The notes under the pieces were generated by a model that searched no databases, was not told the origin of the DNA, and saw only the letters and a program-made list of their open reading frames with translations. This document shows, piece after piece, positions 25,146-34,471 of a stretch of 49,817 nucleotides of DNA. Made by a program: the position numbers and the translations under genes. Every line of letters begins with the position of its first letter. The stretch's first letter is position 1. The stretch is from an uncultured Ruminococcus sp. (GTDB taxonomy: Bacteria; Bacillota_A; Clostridia; Oscillospirales; Acutalibacteraceae): assembly GCA_902798605.1 (NCBI GenBank), contig CADBXH010000004.1, positions 1 to 49,817 of the forward strand, read 5' to 3'.

Positions 25146-25181
25146 ATGGGAAATGAAGTCAAGGAGGTTACAGTAAAATGA
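25146..25181 (+). CDS. 11-residue leader peptide MGNEVKEVTVK
   Basis: A very short frame with one of the strongest ribosome-binding sites in the window (AGGAGGAG, 7 bp before ATG). Its stop overlaps the ATG of the exporter gene at 25178, whose own site AAGGAGG lies inside the leader. This suggests translational coupling or a remnant of a lost upstream gene. There is no run of rare or repeated codons to suggest classic attenuation. Confidence 0.4.
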   Translation: MGNEVKEVTVK

Positions 25182-26923
25182 TATCTGTTCTCCGCAAAAT
25201 CAAAATGAGCTCCAAGCAAATTTGGGCGGTGGTAATCTTTGTTATCATCTCGACATTTGGACAGCTGCTTGCTCCGTCTATGGTCAGTACCATGATCTCG
25301 GACGGCGTCAACAACAGCGACTACGGGCTCATCTACGGACTGGCGATCACAATCGCCGTGATTGCGGTACTCGCGTTCTTTTCAAGTATGATCGCAAACT
25401 TTATCGCAAGTAAGATCACCACGAAGTTCTGCGCCGAGCTGCGCAGAGAATTTTTCCACAAGGTGCAGACTTTTTCGTCTGCTGAGATCGACAAGTTCGG
25501 AACCTCGTCATTGATCACCCGCAGCACCACGGACGTCACCACGATCCAGAACTTTTTATCGCAGTTTTTCAAGCTCGGTATCATGGGACCGATGATGGCT
25601 ATTTTCGGCGTTGTTATGAGCGTCGCTTATTCAGGCAACGTAGCTGTCGTCATGGCTGTCGCCATTCCGGTGCTGATCATCATTATGGTAGCGCTGCTTG
25701 TGGGCGCAAGCCGCTATTCGACAAAGCTCAGAAATATGATCGACAAGATCAACGAGCTTTTCCTTGAGGCTATCGAAGGCGTTCGAGTCATCCGCGCCTT
25801 CAACAAGCAGCAGCATGAGATCGACCGCTTCGATGTAACTAACGAAGAAAGCTCAATCGCTTCCCGCAGATCTATCGCGTTATCCTGCGCGATGTACCCC
25901 GTCGCGACCACTATCGCGGGTATCACCTCGGTAGCTGCGGCTGCGGTAGGTACTCCCTATGTCATTATGGGTACGATCGACACAAGCGCCTTGATTGCGG
26001 TCATTCAGTATATCAGCATCGTTCTGATCGCTGCTATCCTTACACTGACCGTTTTGAGCCTGTACCCCGACGCAAACGCCTGCTTCAAGCGTATCAACGA
26101 AGTTCTTGAAACAGAGACGACTATCACGGATTCCGAAAAGCCGATGCCTGCAAAGACCTGCAAGGGTACAGTTGAATTCCGCAAGGTAACATTCTCTTAT
26201 CCGAACGCGGAGGAGCCGGTCATCAAGGATATCAGCTTTGTTTCAAAACCCGGCGAGACTACCGCGATCATCGGACGTACCGGCTGCGGTAAGTCCAGCG
26301 TAGTCAAGCTGATCCCGAGACTGTACGACACCACATTCGGTGAAGTGCTGATCGACGGCGTCAACGTCAAGGATTACAAGCTTGACGAGCTCCGTGACGC
26401 CATCGGTTACGTTCCGCAGAAGAACGTACTGTTCACCGGCGATATCGCCGAGAACCTCAACTGGGGTAACGAGAACGGTACCGAAGAGGATTGGAAGGAA
26501 GCCTGCCGCATCGCCTGCGCAGACGAATTCGTCGAGAAAAAGAAAGGCGATTATCACGCGGAGGTTTCTCAGGGCGGTACAAACTTCTCCGGCGGTCAGC
26601 GCCAGCGCTTGGCGATCGCCAGAGCGGTTATGAAAAAGCCCGAGGTATATATCTTCGATGACAGCTTCTCCGCTCTCGATATGAAGACAGACAAGAAGCT
26701 TCGTCAGAATCTTAACGACAGTATGGGCGACGCCACAATGATCGTCGTCGCACAGCGCGTAAACACGATTATGGATGCTACGCGTATCTTGGTGCTCGAT
26801 AATGGCGAAGTCGTCGGCATGGGCACCCACTTAGAGCTGCTTAAGAATTGTAAGCTCTACCGCGAGATCGCGGATATCCAGCTTGGAGAGGAGGAAGTAA
26901 AGCGTGAGCTCGAAAGCATTTAA
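25178..26923 (+). CDS. Heterodimeric ABC exporter subunit with degenerate ATP site
   Basis: A 581-residue fused membrane-ATPase protein. Six membrane helices (about 1-310) are followed by a nucleotide-binding domain with Walker A GRTGCGKSS, signature SGGQRQRLAIA and Walker B VYIFDDSFSALD. The catalytic Glu after Walker B is Asp here, as in the non-hydrolytic subunit of heterodimeric exporters of the TM287/288 and BmrC/D type. It partners with the next gene, which overlaps by 20 bp. Substrate unknown; relatives export drugs or peptides. Confidence 0.88.
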   Translation: MISVLRKIKMSSKQIWAVVIFVIISTFGQLLAPSMVSTMISDGVNNSDYGLIYGLAITIAVIAVLAFFSSMIANFIASKITTKFCAELRREFFHKVQTFSSAEIDKFGTSSLITRSTTDVTTIQNFLSQFFKLGIMGPMMAIFGVVMSVAYSGNVAVVMAVAIPVLIIIMVALLVGASRYSTKLRNMIDKINELFLEAIEGVRVIRAFNKQQHEIDRFDVTNEESSIASRRSIALSCAMYPVATTIAGITSVAAAAVGTPYVIMGTIDTSALIAVIQYISIVLIAAILTLTVLSLYPDANACFKRINEVLETETTITDSEKPMPAKTCKGTVEFRKVTFSYPNAEEPVIKDISFVSKPGETTAIIGRTGCGKSSVVKLIPRLYDTTFGEVLIDGVNVKDYKLDELRDAIGYVPQKNVLFTGDIAENLNWGNENGTEEDWKEACRIACADEFVEKKKGDYHAEVSQGGTNFSGGQRQRLAIARAVMKKPEVYIFDDSFSALDMKTDKKLRQNLNDSMGDATMIVVAQRVNTIMDATRILVLDNGEVVGMGTHLELLKNCKLYREIADIQLGEEEVKRELESI

Positions 26924-28709
26924 AAGAATCTTCTCCTATATCAAGAAATACAGAGCCAGATTTATCCTCTCTGTATTGGCTGTAATTATCGGTACAGGCT
27001 TTACTGTAATCGCTCCGACCCTCCTCGGATACATCACCACAACGCTGAGCAACGGCGTAAGCGACGGTATCTGGGATACTACGGCGGGAGTTTCTTCCGA
27101 TTACGCCTGCTATGTATTTGGCACCGAAGTCAGTAAGCTGCAATACATTATATTCATTATTGTTGTGCTTACTATCCTCTATGTCGCTTCGCTTATTTTC
27201 TGCGGCTTTGCAAATAACAGCTTTGCGCGCATCACCGCCTTGGTCATCAAGGATATGCGTACCGATATCGAGTGCAAGATGCACAAGCTGAGTCTAAATT
27301 ATTTTGATACTCACGCAAACGGCGATGTGCTGTCCGTTATCACCAACGATGTCGACGCCATCAACACAATGATCGGTAAAAACCTCTATCAGATCATTTC
27401 TTCAGCTGTAACGCTGGTCGGCGTATTGATCATGTTGCTGGTTTCCAACATTTGGATGGCTCTTATCGCAATTGCCCTTATCCCTCTGACAATGCTCTCC
27501 ACAGCGCCCTTCTCAAAGAAGAATGCAAAGTATTATGAGGCAGAGCACGAGATCCTCGGCAATGTCAACGGCTATGTTGAAGAGATCTTTAACGGTCAGA
27601 ACGTTGTATCGTCCTTTAATTATGAGGATAAAGCAGCCGCTAAGTTCGATTCTATGAACGCTGATCTCCAGGATAAAGCGCAGCAGGCAGAGAAGCTCTC
27701 GGGCGCTATTATGCCAATGACTCAGATGGTAAACAACATCGGCTACGCTGCCGCAGGTCTGATCGGCTGTCTCTTTGCGATCAACGGCACTATGAACGTC
27801 GGTACGGTACAATCTGTGCTCCAGTATATCAAGAACTTCCAGCAGCCGTTCAATACAATTGCAGGTATGTCGGGTCAGCTCTCCGACGCAATGGCAGCGT
27901 CTGTCCGTATCTTCGATCTTCTTGACGCAGAGGAAGAAATACCCGATCCCGAGAACGGCGCGGTTCCCACAAAGTGCGACGGCACCGTTTCCTTCGAGCA
28001 TGTTCAGTTCGGTTATTCACCCGATAATCTGCTTATGACCGATGTCAGCCTTAACGTCAAGCCCGGTCAGAAGTGCGCTATCGTAGGACCTACAGGCGCA
28101 GGTAAGACGACACTTATCAACCTGCTTATGCGCTTCTATGAGATCAACGGCGGTAAGATAATCGTCGACGGCGTAAATTCCGCCGAAATGACCCGCCATG
28201 AGCTCAGAACGCACTTCGGTATGGTTCTTCAGGACACATGGCTGTTCGAGGGTACGATCCGCGACAACCTTAAGTACGGCACAGACCGCGAGGTAAGCGA
28301 TGAAGAAATGATCGAGGCGGCTAAGTCAGTCTGCGCCGACAGCTTCATCCGCACAATGCCCGGCGGCTACGATATGATGCTCTCCAAGGGCGCTGAGAAT
28401 ATCTCTCAGGGTCAGAGACAGCTTCTCACGATCGCGCGCGCTATCATTTCGAATCCCGAAATTATGATCCTCGACGAAGCAACAAGTAACGTCGACGCTC
28501 ATACAGAGCAAGATATCCAGAACGCAATGGCTACCCTGATGAAGGGACGCACAAGCTTCGTTATCGCACACCGTCTGTCTACTATCCGCGACGCCGCTAT
28601 GATCCTCTATATGGAGAACGGCGACATCAAGGAGGTCGGCGACCACGAGACTCTGATGGCAAAGGGCGGCAAATACGCTGAGCTTTACAACAGTCAGTTT
28701 GCAGAATGA
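26904..28709 (+). CDS. Heterodimeric ABC exporter subunit, canonical ATPase
   Basis: 601 residues with six membrane helices, an extended extracellular first loop (about residues 45-85), and a nucleotide-binding domain with Walker A GPTGAGKTT, signature ISQGQRQLLTIA, Walker B IMILDEATSNVD and switch His (FVIAHRLS). The full catalytic set makes this the hydrolysing partner of the previous subunit. It starts with GTG after GGAGAGGAGG inside the upstream gene, and the operon ends in a strong terminator. Confidence 0.9.
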   Translation: MSSKAFKRIFSYIKKYRARFILSVLAVIIGTGFTVIAPTLLGYITTTLSNGVSDGIWDTTAGVSSDYACYVFGTEVSKLQYIIFIIVVLTILYVASLIFCGFANNSFARITALVIKDMRTDIECKMHKLSLNYFDTHANGDVLSVITNDVDAINTMIGKNLYQIISSAVTLVGVLIMLLVSNIWMALIAIALIPLTMLSTAPFSKKNAKYYEAEHEILGNVNGYVEEIFNGQNVVSSFNYEDKAAAKFDSMNADLQDKAQQAEKLSGAIMPMTQMVNNIGYAAAGLIGCLFAINGTMNVGTVQSVLQYIKNFQQPFNTIAGMSGQLSDAMAASVRIFDLLDAEEEIPDPENGAVPTKCDGTVSFEHVQFGYSPDNLLMTDVSLNVKPGQKCAIVGPTGAGKTTLINLLMRFYEINGGKIIVDGVNSAEMTRHELRTHFGMVLQDTWLFEGTIRDNLKYGTDREVSDEEMIEAAKSVCADSFIRTMPGGYDMMLSKGAENISQGQRQLLTIARAIISNPEIMILDEATSNVDAHTEQDIQNAMATLMKGRTSFVIAHRLSTIRDAAMILYMENGDIKEVGDHETLMAKGGKYAELYNSQFAE

Positions 28710-28729
28710 TTTAACAAAGCTATAGCACC

Positions 28730-28760
28730 GGACCGATCGGAATTTCCGGTCGGTCCTTTT
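28730..28760 (+). terminator. Rho-independent terminator of the exporter operon
   Basis: Stem GGACCGATCGGAA / TTCCGGTCGGTCC with one G-T pair, followed by TTTT. Confidence 0.85.
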
Positions 28761-28827
28761 GCTGTAATGAAAAAACTCCCATCGTTAAATGTATATAAAC
28801 TAAAAAACGAAAGCGAGGGTTTGAGCG

Positions 28828-29559
28828 ATGCAAGACTTTGAGATACTCAAATTATACCTTGACAGAGACAAAAATGCGATCAGAGAAACCTTAAACAAAT
28901 ACGGTAACTTCTGCAAAAGCATTTCAATGAACATTTTGAATAACAGCGAGGACGCTGAAAGGTGCGCCAAGTACGCAATTAACGAAGCGTGGAACACCGT
29001 CCCTCCGCAAATGCCGCTTGTTTTTTCGGCTTTTATCGGCAAAACTGCCAGAAGCATCTCGTTCAATAAGTACAGGCAATACGAACCAAAGAAGTACAGC
29101 GACTCAGAGACTCCGCTGATACTCGGCGAGCTCGGTGATATCGTGTCTGACAAAGAAAGTGTTGAGGACAAGACTAATCAAATAGAATTGATCAAGGCAG
29201 TCGATTACTTTCTATACTCGCTATCCGTTTATAAGCGCAATATATTTGTCCGCCGTTACTGGTACTCTGACAGTATTTCCGGCATCGCTCAGAAATACCG
29301 TCACAGCGAGAAGTCTGTATCGTGTGAGCTGTTAAAACTCAGAAAAAGGCTGCGCGAGCATCTTGCTGCAAAAGGTTTTGAAAGCATTAAAAAAGACCGG
29401 TTATACGAGCTGCTCGGCGAGATTGACGTGACCGCCGTTGAGTCAGCCGGAATAGTTCCCGAAAAAAAGCACCCCATAAGGCGGATACTGATTTCCGTGG
29501 GAGCCGCTTTGCTCATCGGATTTTTGATTGCAATGATTGTTCTGTTGTTCAAGAGATAG
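28828..29559 (+). CDS. ECF-type sigma factor fused to a membrane anti-sigma-like segment
   Basis: 243 residues. Residues 1-80 resemble sigma region 2 (LNKYGNFCKSISMNILNNSE, FIGKTARSISFNKYR) and 120-180 region 4 with a helix-turn-helix (SISGIAQKYRHSEKSVSCEL). Instead of ending there, the frame continues into KDRLYELLGEIDVTAVESAG, which looks like the start of the cognate anti-sigma/membrane protein of Clostridial pairs, then a basic stretch and one membrane helix (219-241), ending FKR. The extracellular sensor part is absent. The product would be a membrane-tethered sigma factor. The fusion may be natural or the result of a deletion. Confidence 0.7.
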   Translation: MQDFEILKLYLDRDKNAIRETLNKYGNFCKSISMNILNNSEDAERCAKYAINEAWNTVPPQMPLVFSAFIGKTARSISFNKYRQYEPKKYSDSETPLILGELGDIVSDKESVEDKTNQIELIKAVDYFLYSLSVYKRNIFVRRYWYSDSISGIAQKYRHSEKSVSCELLKLRKRLREHLAAKGFESIKKDRLYELLGEIDVTAVESAGIVPEKKHPIRRILISVGAALLIGFLIAMIVLLFKR

Positions 29560-29563
29560 CCAT

Positions 29564-29602
29564 AGCTCCCCTGATGTGATATTTACATCAAGGGAGCTTT
29601 TT
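29564..29602 (+). terminator. Rho-independent terminator after the sigma-like gene
   Basis: AGCTCCC.TGATGT paired with ACATCA.GGGAGCT, then TTTTT. It lies directly before the truncated cohesin/dockerin gene, leaving that gene without a promoter of its own that I can see. Confidence 0.85.
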
Positions 29603-29608
29603 CTACAG

Positions 29609-31654
29609 ATGGGATACGCGATGATGAGTCCGGCTGCAACTATCTATATGATCGTTCCATCTTTTATGATATTGAAATACAACAATACGATCGACAACGC
29701 TCCGAGGTCTATCGCGGTATATTCGCTCGTCGCGGAGGGCTACGGAACGATTCTGCCGGGCGATTTTGCCGCAGAGGGTAATACAGAGCAGCACTATTCA
29801 AACGACTATATCCCCCAAAAAACAAACATCCTTATCGCCAATAACGTGATAACAAACGGCGGTCAGAACAATGACCCGTATTCAAGCTACGAAAAAGCCG
29901 CGATCTCGGTTTTGGGCTCAAAGGTAGTTAATTCCATGGTTTATTCGGGCGGCAGCGGCGGCTTGCCTGTCGGCGAATACCCCTGCGACACCGTAACGGT
30001 CAAGAACAATCTGCTTGATTTAAAGGAAGGCAGCGGAGTCAGGGTAGAACACTCAAAGACAATCAGCGTCGACTCAAACGTTATCTACTGCACCAAAACC
30101 TCAGCCACGGCGAACTACTACGGCGTGGTGTTAAGAGACGGAGTAAATCCCGCTAACATAACCAAAAACTACATTTCTAATCCCGCCGTTAACGGGATCC
30201 ATATCGACTCCTGTACCCTGAACTATATTTCGGGCAACGAGATAATCAGCGCGGGCAAGTACGGAATGGGTACGTACGCCTCATCAATCGGCACTATACA
30301 AAACAACGTTGTTTACTACTCTAAGACCGAAGGCATAGCTATCCTCAGCAGCTCAAAGGTGACCACGAAGATCTCAGAGAACAGGGTTTCGTCCTCAAAT
30401 TACGGCATCCACATCTCGGGCGACTCGGCGGCAAAGCTGATCGATAAAAACCTGACCTATAACTGCCAGACGAACATCGGCTATGCTTCAAGCACGGGCT
30501 TGGTGACGGTCGGAACTAACTACACCGCCAACGCAACGCTCACGACCTTTGCGGTAGACAGCAAAACGGTCAACCTCGGCATCGGCGAAAGCTGGAGGAT
30601 AGGCAAGACCGTTACGCCCGTTAACGCGATCACGACCTTTAACTACACAAACTCAAATCCCGAGGCCGCCTCGATCGACAACACGGGCAGGATCACAGCC
30701 ATAAACCCCGGCACAACGAGCATAATTATGAAGAGCGCCAACGGCAAGGGGCTTATCATCAACGTCACCGTAAAGGCTCAGCTTCAGGCGGTTTTGGGCG
30801 ACGTTGACGACGGATATGTCACCTCAACAGACAGCGCGCTTTTGGGCAACTACACCTCAAGGCTCGGAGATTATGATAACATCAACCTCATCAACGCGGA
30901 TGTTGACCGCGACAGAAAAGTAACAGCGTCAGACAGAATAATTCTGACGCGCTATGTTGACAGAGACCCTGACATATCTTCTTTGCCATACGCTCCTTTA
31001 AATCAGGATGATATAAGAGCGCGGTTCTCGTTCAACAGTGTTCAGGCAAAGGCGGGCGAGAGGGTAGAGCTCACGCTCAGCTTGGACACGAACCCGGGCA
31101 TAGCCACGGCTGATCTTGACATTGAATTTGACTCAAATGTTTTACATTTAGTCGATGTGGTTGACAATCATCTTATCGAGGGCGCGACACCGGCGCACTC
31201 CGACCGCTTTGAAGCTCCCTACAGGTTATCTTGGGAGAACGACCTCGCCAAAACCGACAGCTTAGCGACCGGCAAGCTTGTTACGCTTGTCTTTGAGGTC
31301 GACGAAAACGCGACCGAAGGCGAATACGCCGTAACTGTTGACCCGAACACCGCTGAGGTTTACAGCAGCTCGCTGAATAGGGCGGATTGCTTTGTGAGCC
31401 GCGGCTCGGTAGAAGTCGTCAAGGACGAGCCGTTGATCGGCGATGTTGACGGCAGCGGCGTGGTAGATATTGACGACGCTCTGCTCCTCCAAAAGCACAT
31501 CGCGAAATACACCGACGGCGGCAGACCCCTGATTGATGAAAGCGACGAAGCGGTAATGAATATTGCCGACGTAAACCGCGACGGAATACTCTCTGTTAGC
31601 GATGTAACAATGATACAGCAGTATATCGCGGGTATCATCACAGATTTCAGCTAA
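29609..31654 (+). CDS. Beta-helix / Big_2 / dockerin / cohesin / dockerin protein, N-terminus missing
   Basis: 681 residues from ATG 29609, though no signal peptide or good ribosome-binding site is present. Modules: parallel beta-helix repeats (to about nt 30540; NNVITNGG, KNNLLD, GIHIDSCTLNYISGNEI patterns); a Big_2-like Ig domain (about 30560-30780); a dockerin-like double EF-hand (about 30797-30990, GDVDDGYVTS and ADVDRDRKVTASD); a cohesin domain (about 31018-31410, SFNSVQAKAGERVELTLSLD and TADLDIEFDS); and a C-terminal dockerin (about 31438-31650, GDVDGSGVVDIDD and ADVNRDGILSVSD). It would link to other amylosome-type proteins by both partners. The abrupt start just after a terminator indicates 5' loss; the first 25-30 residues may be in the wrong frame. 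Confidence 0.7.
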   Translation: MGYAMMSPAATIYMIVPSFMILKYNNTIDNAPRSIAVYSLVAEGYGTILPGDFAAEGNTEQHYSNDYIPQKTNILIANNVITNGGQNNDPYSSYEKAAISVLGSKVVNSMVYSGGSGGLPVGEYPCDTVTVKNNLLDLKEGSGVRVEHSKTISVDSNVIYCTKTSATANYYGVVLRDGVNPANITKNYISNPAVNGIHIDSCTLNYISGNEIISAGKYGMGTYASSIGTIQNNVVYYSKTEGIAILSSSKVTTKISENRVSSSNYGIHISGDSAAKLIDKNLTYNCQTNIGYASSTGLVTVGTNYTANATLTTFAVDSKTVNLGIGESWRIGKTVTPVNAITTFNYTNSNPEAASIDNTGRITAINPGTTSIIMKSANGKGLIINVTVKAQLQAVLGDVDDGYVTSTDSALLGNYTSRLGDYDNINLINADVDRDRKVTASDRIILTRYVDRDPDISSLPYAPLNQDDIRARFSFNSVQAKAGERVELTLSLDTNPGIATADLDIEFDSNVLHLVDVVDNHLIEGATPAHSDRFEAPYRLSWENDLAKTDSLATGKLVTLVFEVDENATEGEYAVTVDPNTAEVYSSSLNRADCFVSRGSVEVVKDEPLIGDVDGSGVVDIDDALLLQKHIAKYTDGGRPLIDESDEAVMNIADVNRDGILSVSDVTMIQQYIAGIITDFS

Positions 31655-31670
31655 AAGAATATTAGCAAAA

Positions 31671-31697
31671 CGGGCGGTCATTGACCGCCCGAACATT
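31671..31697 (+). terminator. Rho-independent terminator after the cohesin/dockerin gene
   Basis: Stem GGGCGGTCA / TGACCGCCC with almost no loop, followed shortly by ATTTTT. Confidence 0.8.
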
Positions 31698-31703
31698 TTT
31701 AAA

Positions 31704-31740
31704 ACAAAAATGAGGCTGACTTTTTCGGAAGTCAGCCTCA
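31704..31740 (-). terminator. Rho-independent terminator of ppdK
   Basis: On the minus strand: TGAGGCTGACTT / AAGTCAGCCTCA stem followed by TTTTTGTTTT. The following 31741-31843 shows no gene. Confidence 0.85.
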
Positions 31741-31843
31741 AATTATATTTACTGTAAATCACACCGTTTTGACCCGCCGTTGCGGAAACGCTTGAATCAA
31801 ATCAAAGCTTTCCAAAGGCGGATTGCGGTGTTGTCGCCACAAC

Positions 31844-34471
31844 TTATTTGTTGTTTACAGCAGCCTGAGCGGCAGCGAGTCTTGCGATCGGCACACGGAA
31901 GGGTGAGCACGATACATAGTCAAGACCGATCTTGTGGCAGAACTCTACTGAAGAAGGATCTCCGCCGTGCTCGCCGCAGATACCAACGTGGAGGTTGGGA
32001 TTAACGGGCTTGCCGAGCTTGATAGCGGTTTCCATAAGCTTGCCAACGCCTGTCTGGTCGAGCTTAGCGAACGGATCGTTCTCAAAGATCTTTGTGTCAT
32101 AGTAAGCTGTGAGGAACTTACCTGCGTCGTCTCTTGAGAAGCCGAATGTCATCTGAGTAAGGTCGTTTGTACCGAAGCAGAAGAAGTCAGCCTCAGTAGC
32201 GATCTCGTCAGCTGTAAGAGCAGCTCTCGGGATCTCGATCATTGTACCGACCTCATACTCGAGATTTACGCCTGCAGCGGCGATCTCAGCGTCGGCGGTT
32301 TCAACAACGACCTTCTTAACGAACTTGAGCTCCTTGAGCTCGCATACGAGCGGGATCATGATCTCGGGTTTAACATTCCAGTCTGCGTGCTCTTTCTGAA
32401 CCTCGATAGCAGCGCGAATAACAGCCTTTGTCTGCATCTTTGCGATCTCGGGATATGTTACAGCCAGACGGCAGCCGCGGTGACCCATCATCGGGTTGAA
32501 CTCGTGGAGCGACTGGATAAGAGCCTTGATGTCCTCTACGCTCTTGCCCTGAGAATCAGCGAGCTTCTTGATGTCCTCTTCCTCAGTGGGAACGAACTCG
32601 TGAAGCGGAGGATCGAGGAAACGAATTGTAACGGGGCATCCCTCGAGAGCCTCATAAAGAGCCTTAAAGTCGCCCTGCTGATAAGGAAGGATCTTATCAA
32701 GAGCAGCTTCTCTCTCTTCTACTGTATCTGCACAGATCATCTCGCGGAAAGCAGCGATCCTGTCCTCTTCAAAGAACATATGCTCTGTACGGCAGAGGCC
32801 GATACCTTCTGCGCCGAGCTCTCTTGCCTTCTTAGCGTCTGCGGGTGTATCTGCGTTTGTTCTTACCTTAAGAGTTCTGAACTTGTCAGCCCAAGCCATA
32901 ATTCTGCCGAACTCGCCTGCGATCTCAGCGTCCTTAGTAGCGATTGCGCCGTCGTAGATGTTACCTGTTGAACCGTCGATCGAGAGGTAATCGCCCTCGT
33001 GGAACTCTTTGCCTGCGAGTGTGAACTTCTTGTTCTCCTCGTCCATAGCGATGTCGCCGCAGCCTGATACGCAGCATGTACCCATACCACGGGCAACAAC
33101 GGCAGCGTGTGATGTCATACCGCCGCGAACTGTAAGGATACCCTGTGAAGCCTTCATACCTGTGATATCCTCAGGTGAAGTTTCAAGACGTACAAGAACT
33201 ACCTTTTCGCCTCTTGCGTTCCATTCCTCAGCGTCCTCAGCTGTGAACACGATCTTACCGCAAGCAGCACCCGGAGAAGCGCCTAAGCCCTTGCCGATGG
33301 GAGTAGCAGCCTTAAGTGCAGCTGTGTCGAACTGGGGATGGAGAAGTGTGTCGAGGTTACGGGGGTCGATCATAGCGACAGCCTCTTCCTCTGTTCTCAT
33401 ACCCTCGTCAACGAGGTCGCAAGCGATCTTAAGAGCAGCCTGAGCTGTTCTCTTACCGTTTCTTGTCTGGAGCATATAGAGCTTGCCGTGCTCAACGGTG
33501 AACTCCATATCCTGCATATCTCTGTAGTGATCCTCGAGAGTAGCGCAGACCTTTGTGAACTGGTCGAACGCCTCGGGGAACTTCTCTGCCATCTGAGCGA
33601 TAGGCATAGGAGTACGAACGCCTGCAACAACGTCCTCGCCCTGTGCGTTTGTAAGGAACTCACCCATGAGCTTCTTCTCGCCTGTAGCGGGATCACGTGT
33701 AAATGCAACGCCTGTACCGCAGTCGTCACCCATGTTACCGAAAGCCATTGACTGAACGTTAACGGCTGTACCCCATGAATAGGGGATATCGTTATCGCGG
33801 CGATAAACGTTCGCGCGCGGGTTGTCCCAAGAACGGAATACCGCCATAACGGCGCCCATCAGCTGCTCCTTGGGATCATCGGGGAAATCCTTGCCGATCT
33901 TAGCCTTGTACTCGGCCTTGAACTGATATGCAAGCTCCTTGAGGTCGTCAGCGTCAAGATCTACGTCCTGAGTTACGCCCTTCTTCTCCTTCATCTCGTC
34001 GATAAGCTCTTCAAAGTACTTCTTACCAACTTCCATTACTACGTCTGAATACATCTGGATGAATCTTCTGTAGCAGTCCCAAGCCCAACGGGGGTTGCCG
34101 GACATCTCGGCAATGGTGTTAACAACAGTCTCATTAAGACCGAGGTTAAGGATAGTATCCATCATACCGGGCATAGAAGCTCTCGCGCCTGAACGAACCG
34201 ATACGAGCAGGGGATTCTCCTTGTCACCGAACTTTTTGCCGGTGATCTCTTCCATCTTTACGATGTACTCGTTGATCTGACCCTGAATCTCGTCGTTGAT
34301 CTTTCTGCCGTCCTCATAATACTGAGTACAAGCTTCTGTCGTAATTGTGAAGCCCTGAGGTACGGGGAGACCCATGCTTGTCATTTCTGCAAGGTTAGCG
34401 CCCTTACCGCCGAGGAGTTCACGCATGTTTGCGTTACCTTCTGAAAAAAGGTAGACCCATTTGTTTGCCAT
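31844..34471 (-). CDS. ppdK: Pyruvate, phosphate dikinase
   Basis: 875-residue cytoplasmic enzyme interconverting pyruvate + ATP + phosphate and PEP + AMP + pyrophosphate; in Clostridia it often serves glycolysis with pyrophosphate. It has the N-terminal ATP-grasp part (GGKGANLAEMTSMGLPVPQG), the phosphohistidine domain with catalytic His in GGMTSHAAVVARGMG, and the C-terminal PEP/pyruvate TIM barrel (FFCFGTNDLTQMTFGFSRDD, HVGICGEHGGDP with the active Cys). Full length and intact. It has AGGAGG upstream and its own terminator. Its codon choice is strongly biased, suggesting high expression. Confidence 0.96.
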   Translation of the reverse strand: MANKWVYLFSEGNANMRELLGGKGANLAEMTSMGLPVPQGFTITTEACTQYYEDGRKINDEIQGQINEYIVKMEEITGKKFGDKENPLLVSVRSGARASMPGMMDTILNLGLNETVVNTIAEMSGNPRWAWDCYRRFIQMYSDVVMEVGKKYFEELIDEMKEKKGVTQDVDLDADDLKELAYQFKAEYKAKIGKDFPDDPKEQLMGAVMAVFRSWDNPRANVYRRDNDIPYSWGTAVNVQSMAFGNMGDDCGTGVAFTRDPATGEKKLMGEFLTNAQGEDVVAGVRTPMPIAQMAEKFPEAFDQFTKVCATLEDHYRDMQDMEFTVEHGKLYMLQTRNGKRTAQAALKIACDLVDEGMRTEEEAVAMIDPRNLDTLLHPQFDTAALKAATPIGKGLGASPGAACGKIVFTAEDAEEWNARGEKVVLVRLETSPEDITGMKASQGILTVRGGMTSHAAVVARGMGTCCVSGCGDIAMDEENKKFTLAGKEFHEGDYLSIDGSTGNIYDGAIATKDAEIAGEFGRIMAWADKFRTLKVRTNADTPADAKKARELGAEGIGLCRTEHMFFEEDRIAAFREMICADTVEEREAALDKILPYQQGDFKALYEALEGCPVTIRFLDPPLHEFVPTEEEDIKKLADSQGKSVEDIKALIQSLHEFNPMMGHRGCRLAVTYPEIAKMQTKAVIRAAIEVQKEHADWNVKPEIMIPLVCELKELKFVKKVVVETADAEIAAAGVNLEYEVGTMIEIPRAALTADEIATEADFFCFGTNDLTQMTFGFSRDDAGKFLTAYYDTKIFENDPFAKLDQTGVGKLMETAIKLGKPVNPNLHVGICGEHGGDPSSVEFCHKIGLDYVSCSPFRVPIARLAAAQAAVNNK

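Noticed and set aside
26243..26830. Minus-strand open frame of 195 codons inside the first ABC exporter gene
   Set aside because: Antisense of the conserved ATPase domain, with no ribosome-binding site.
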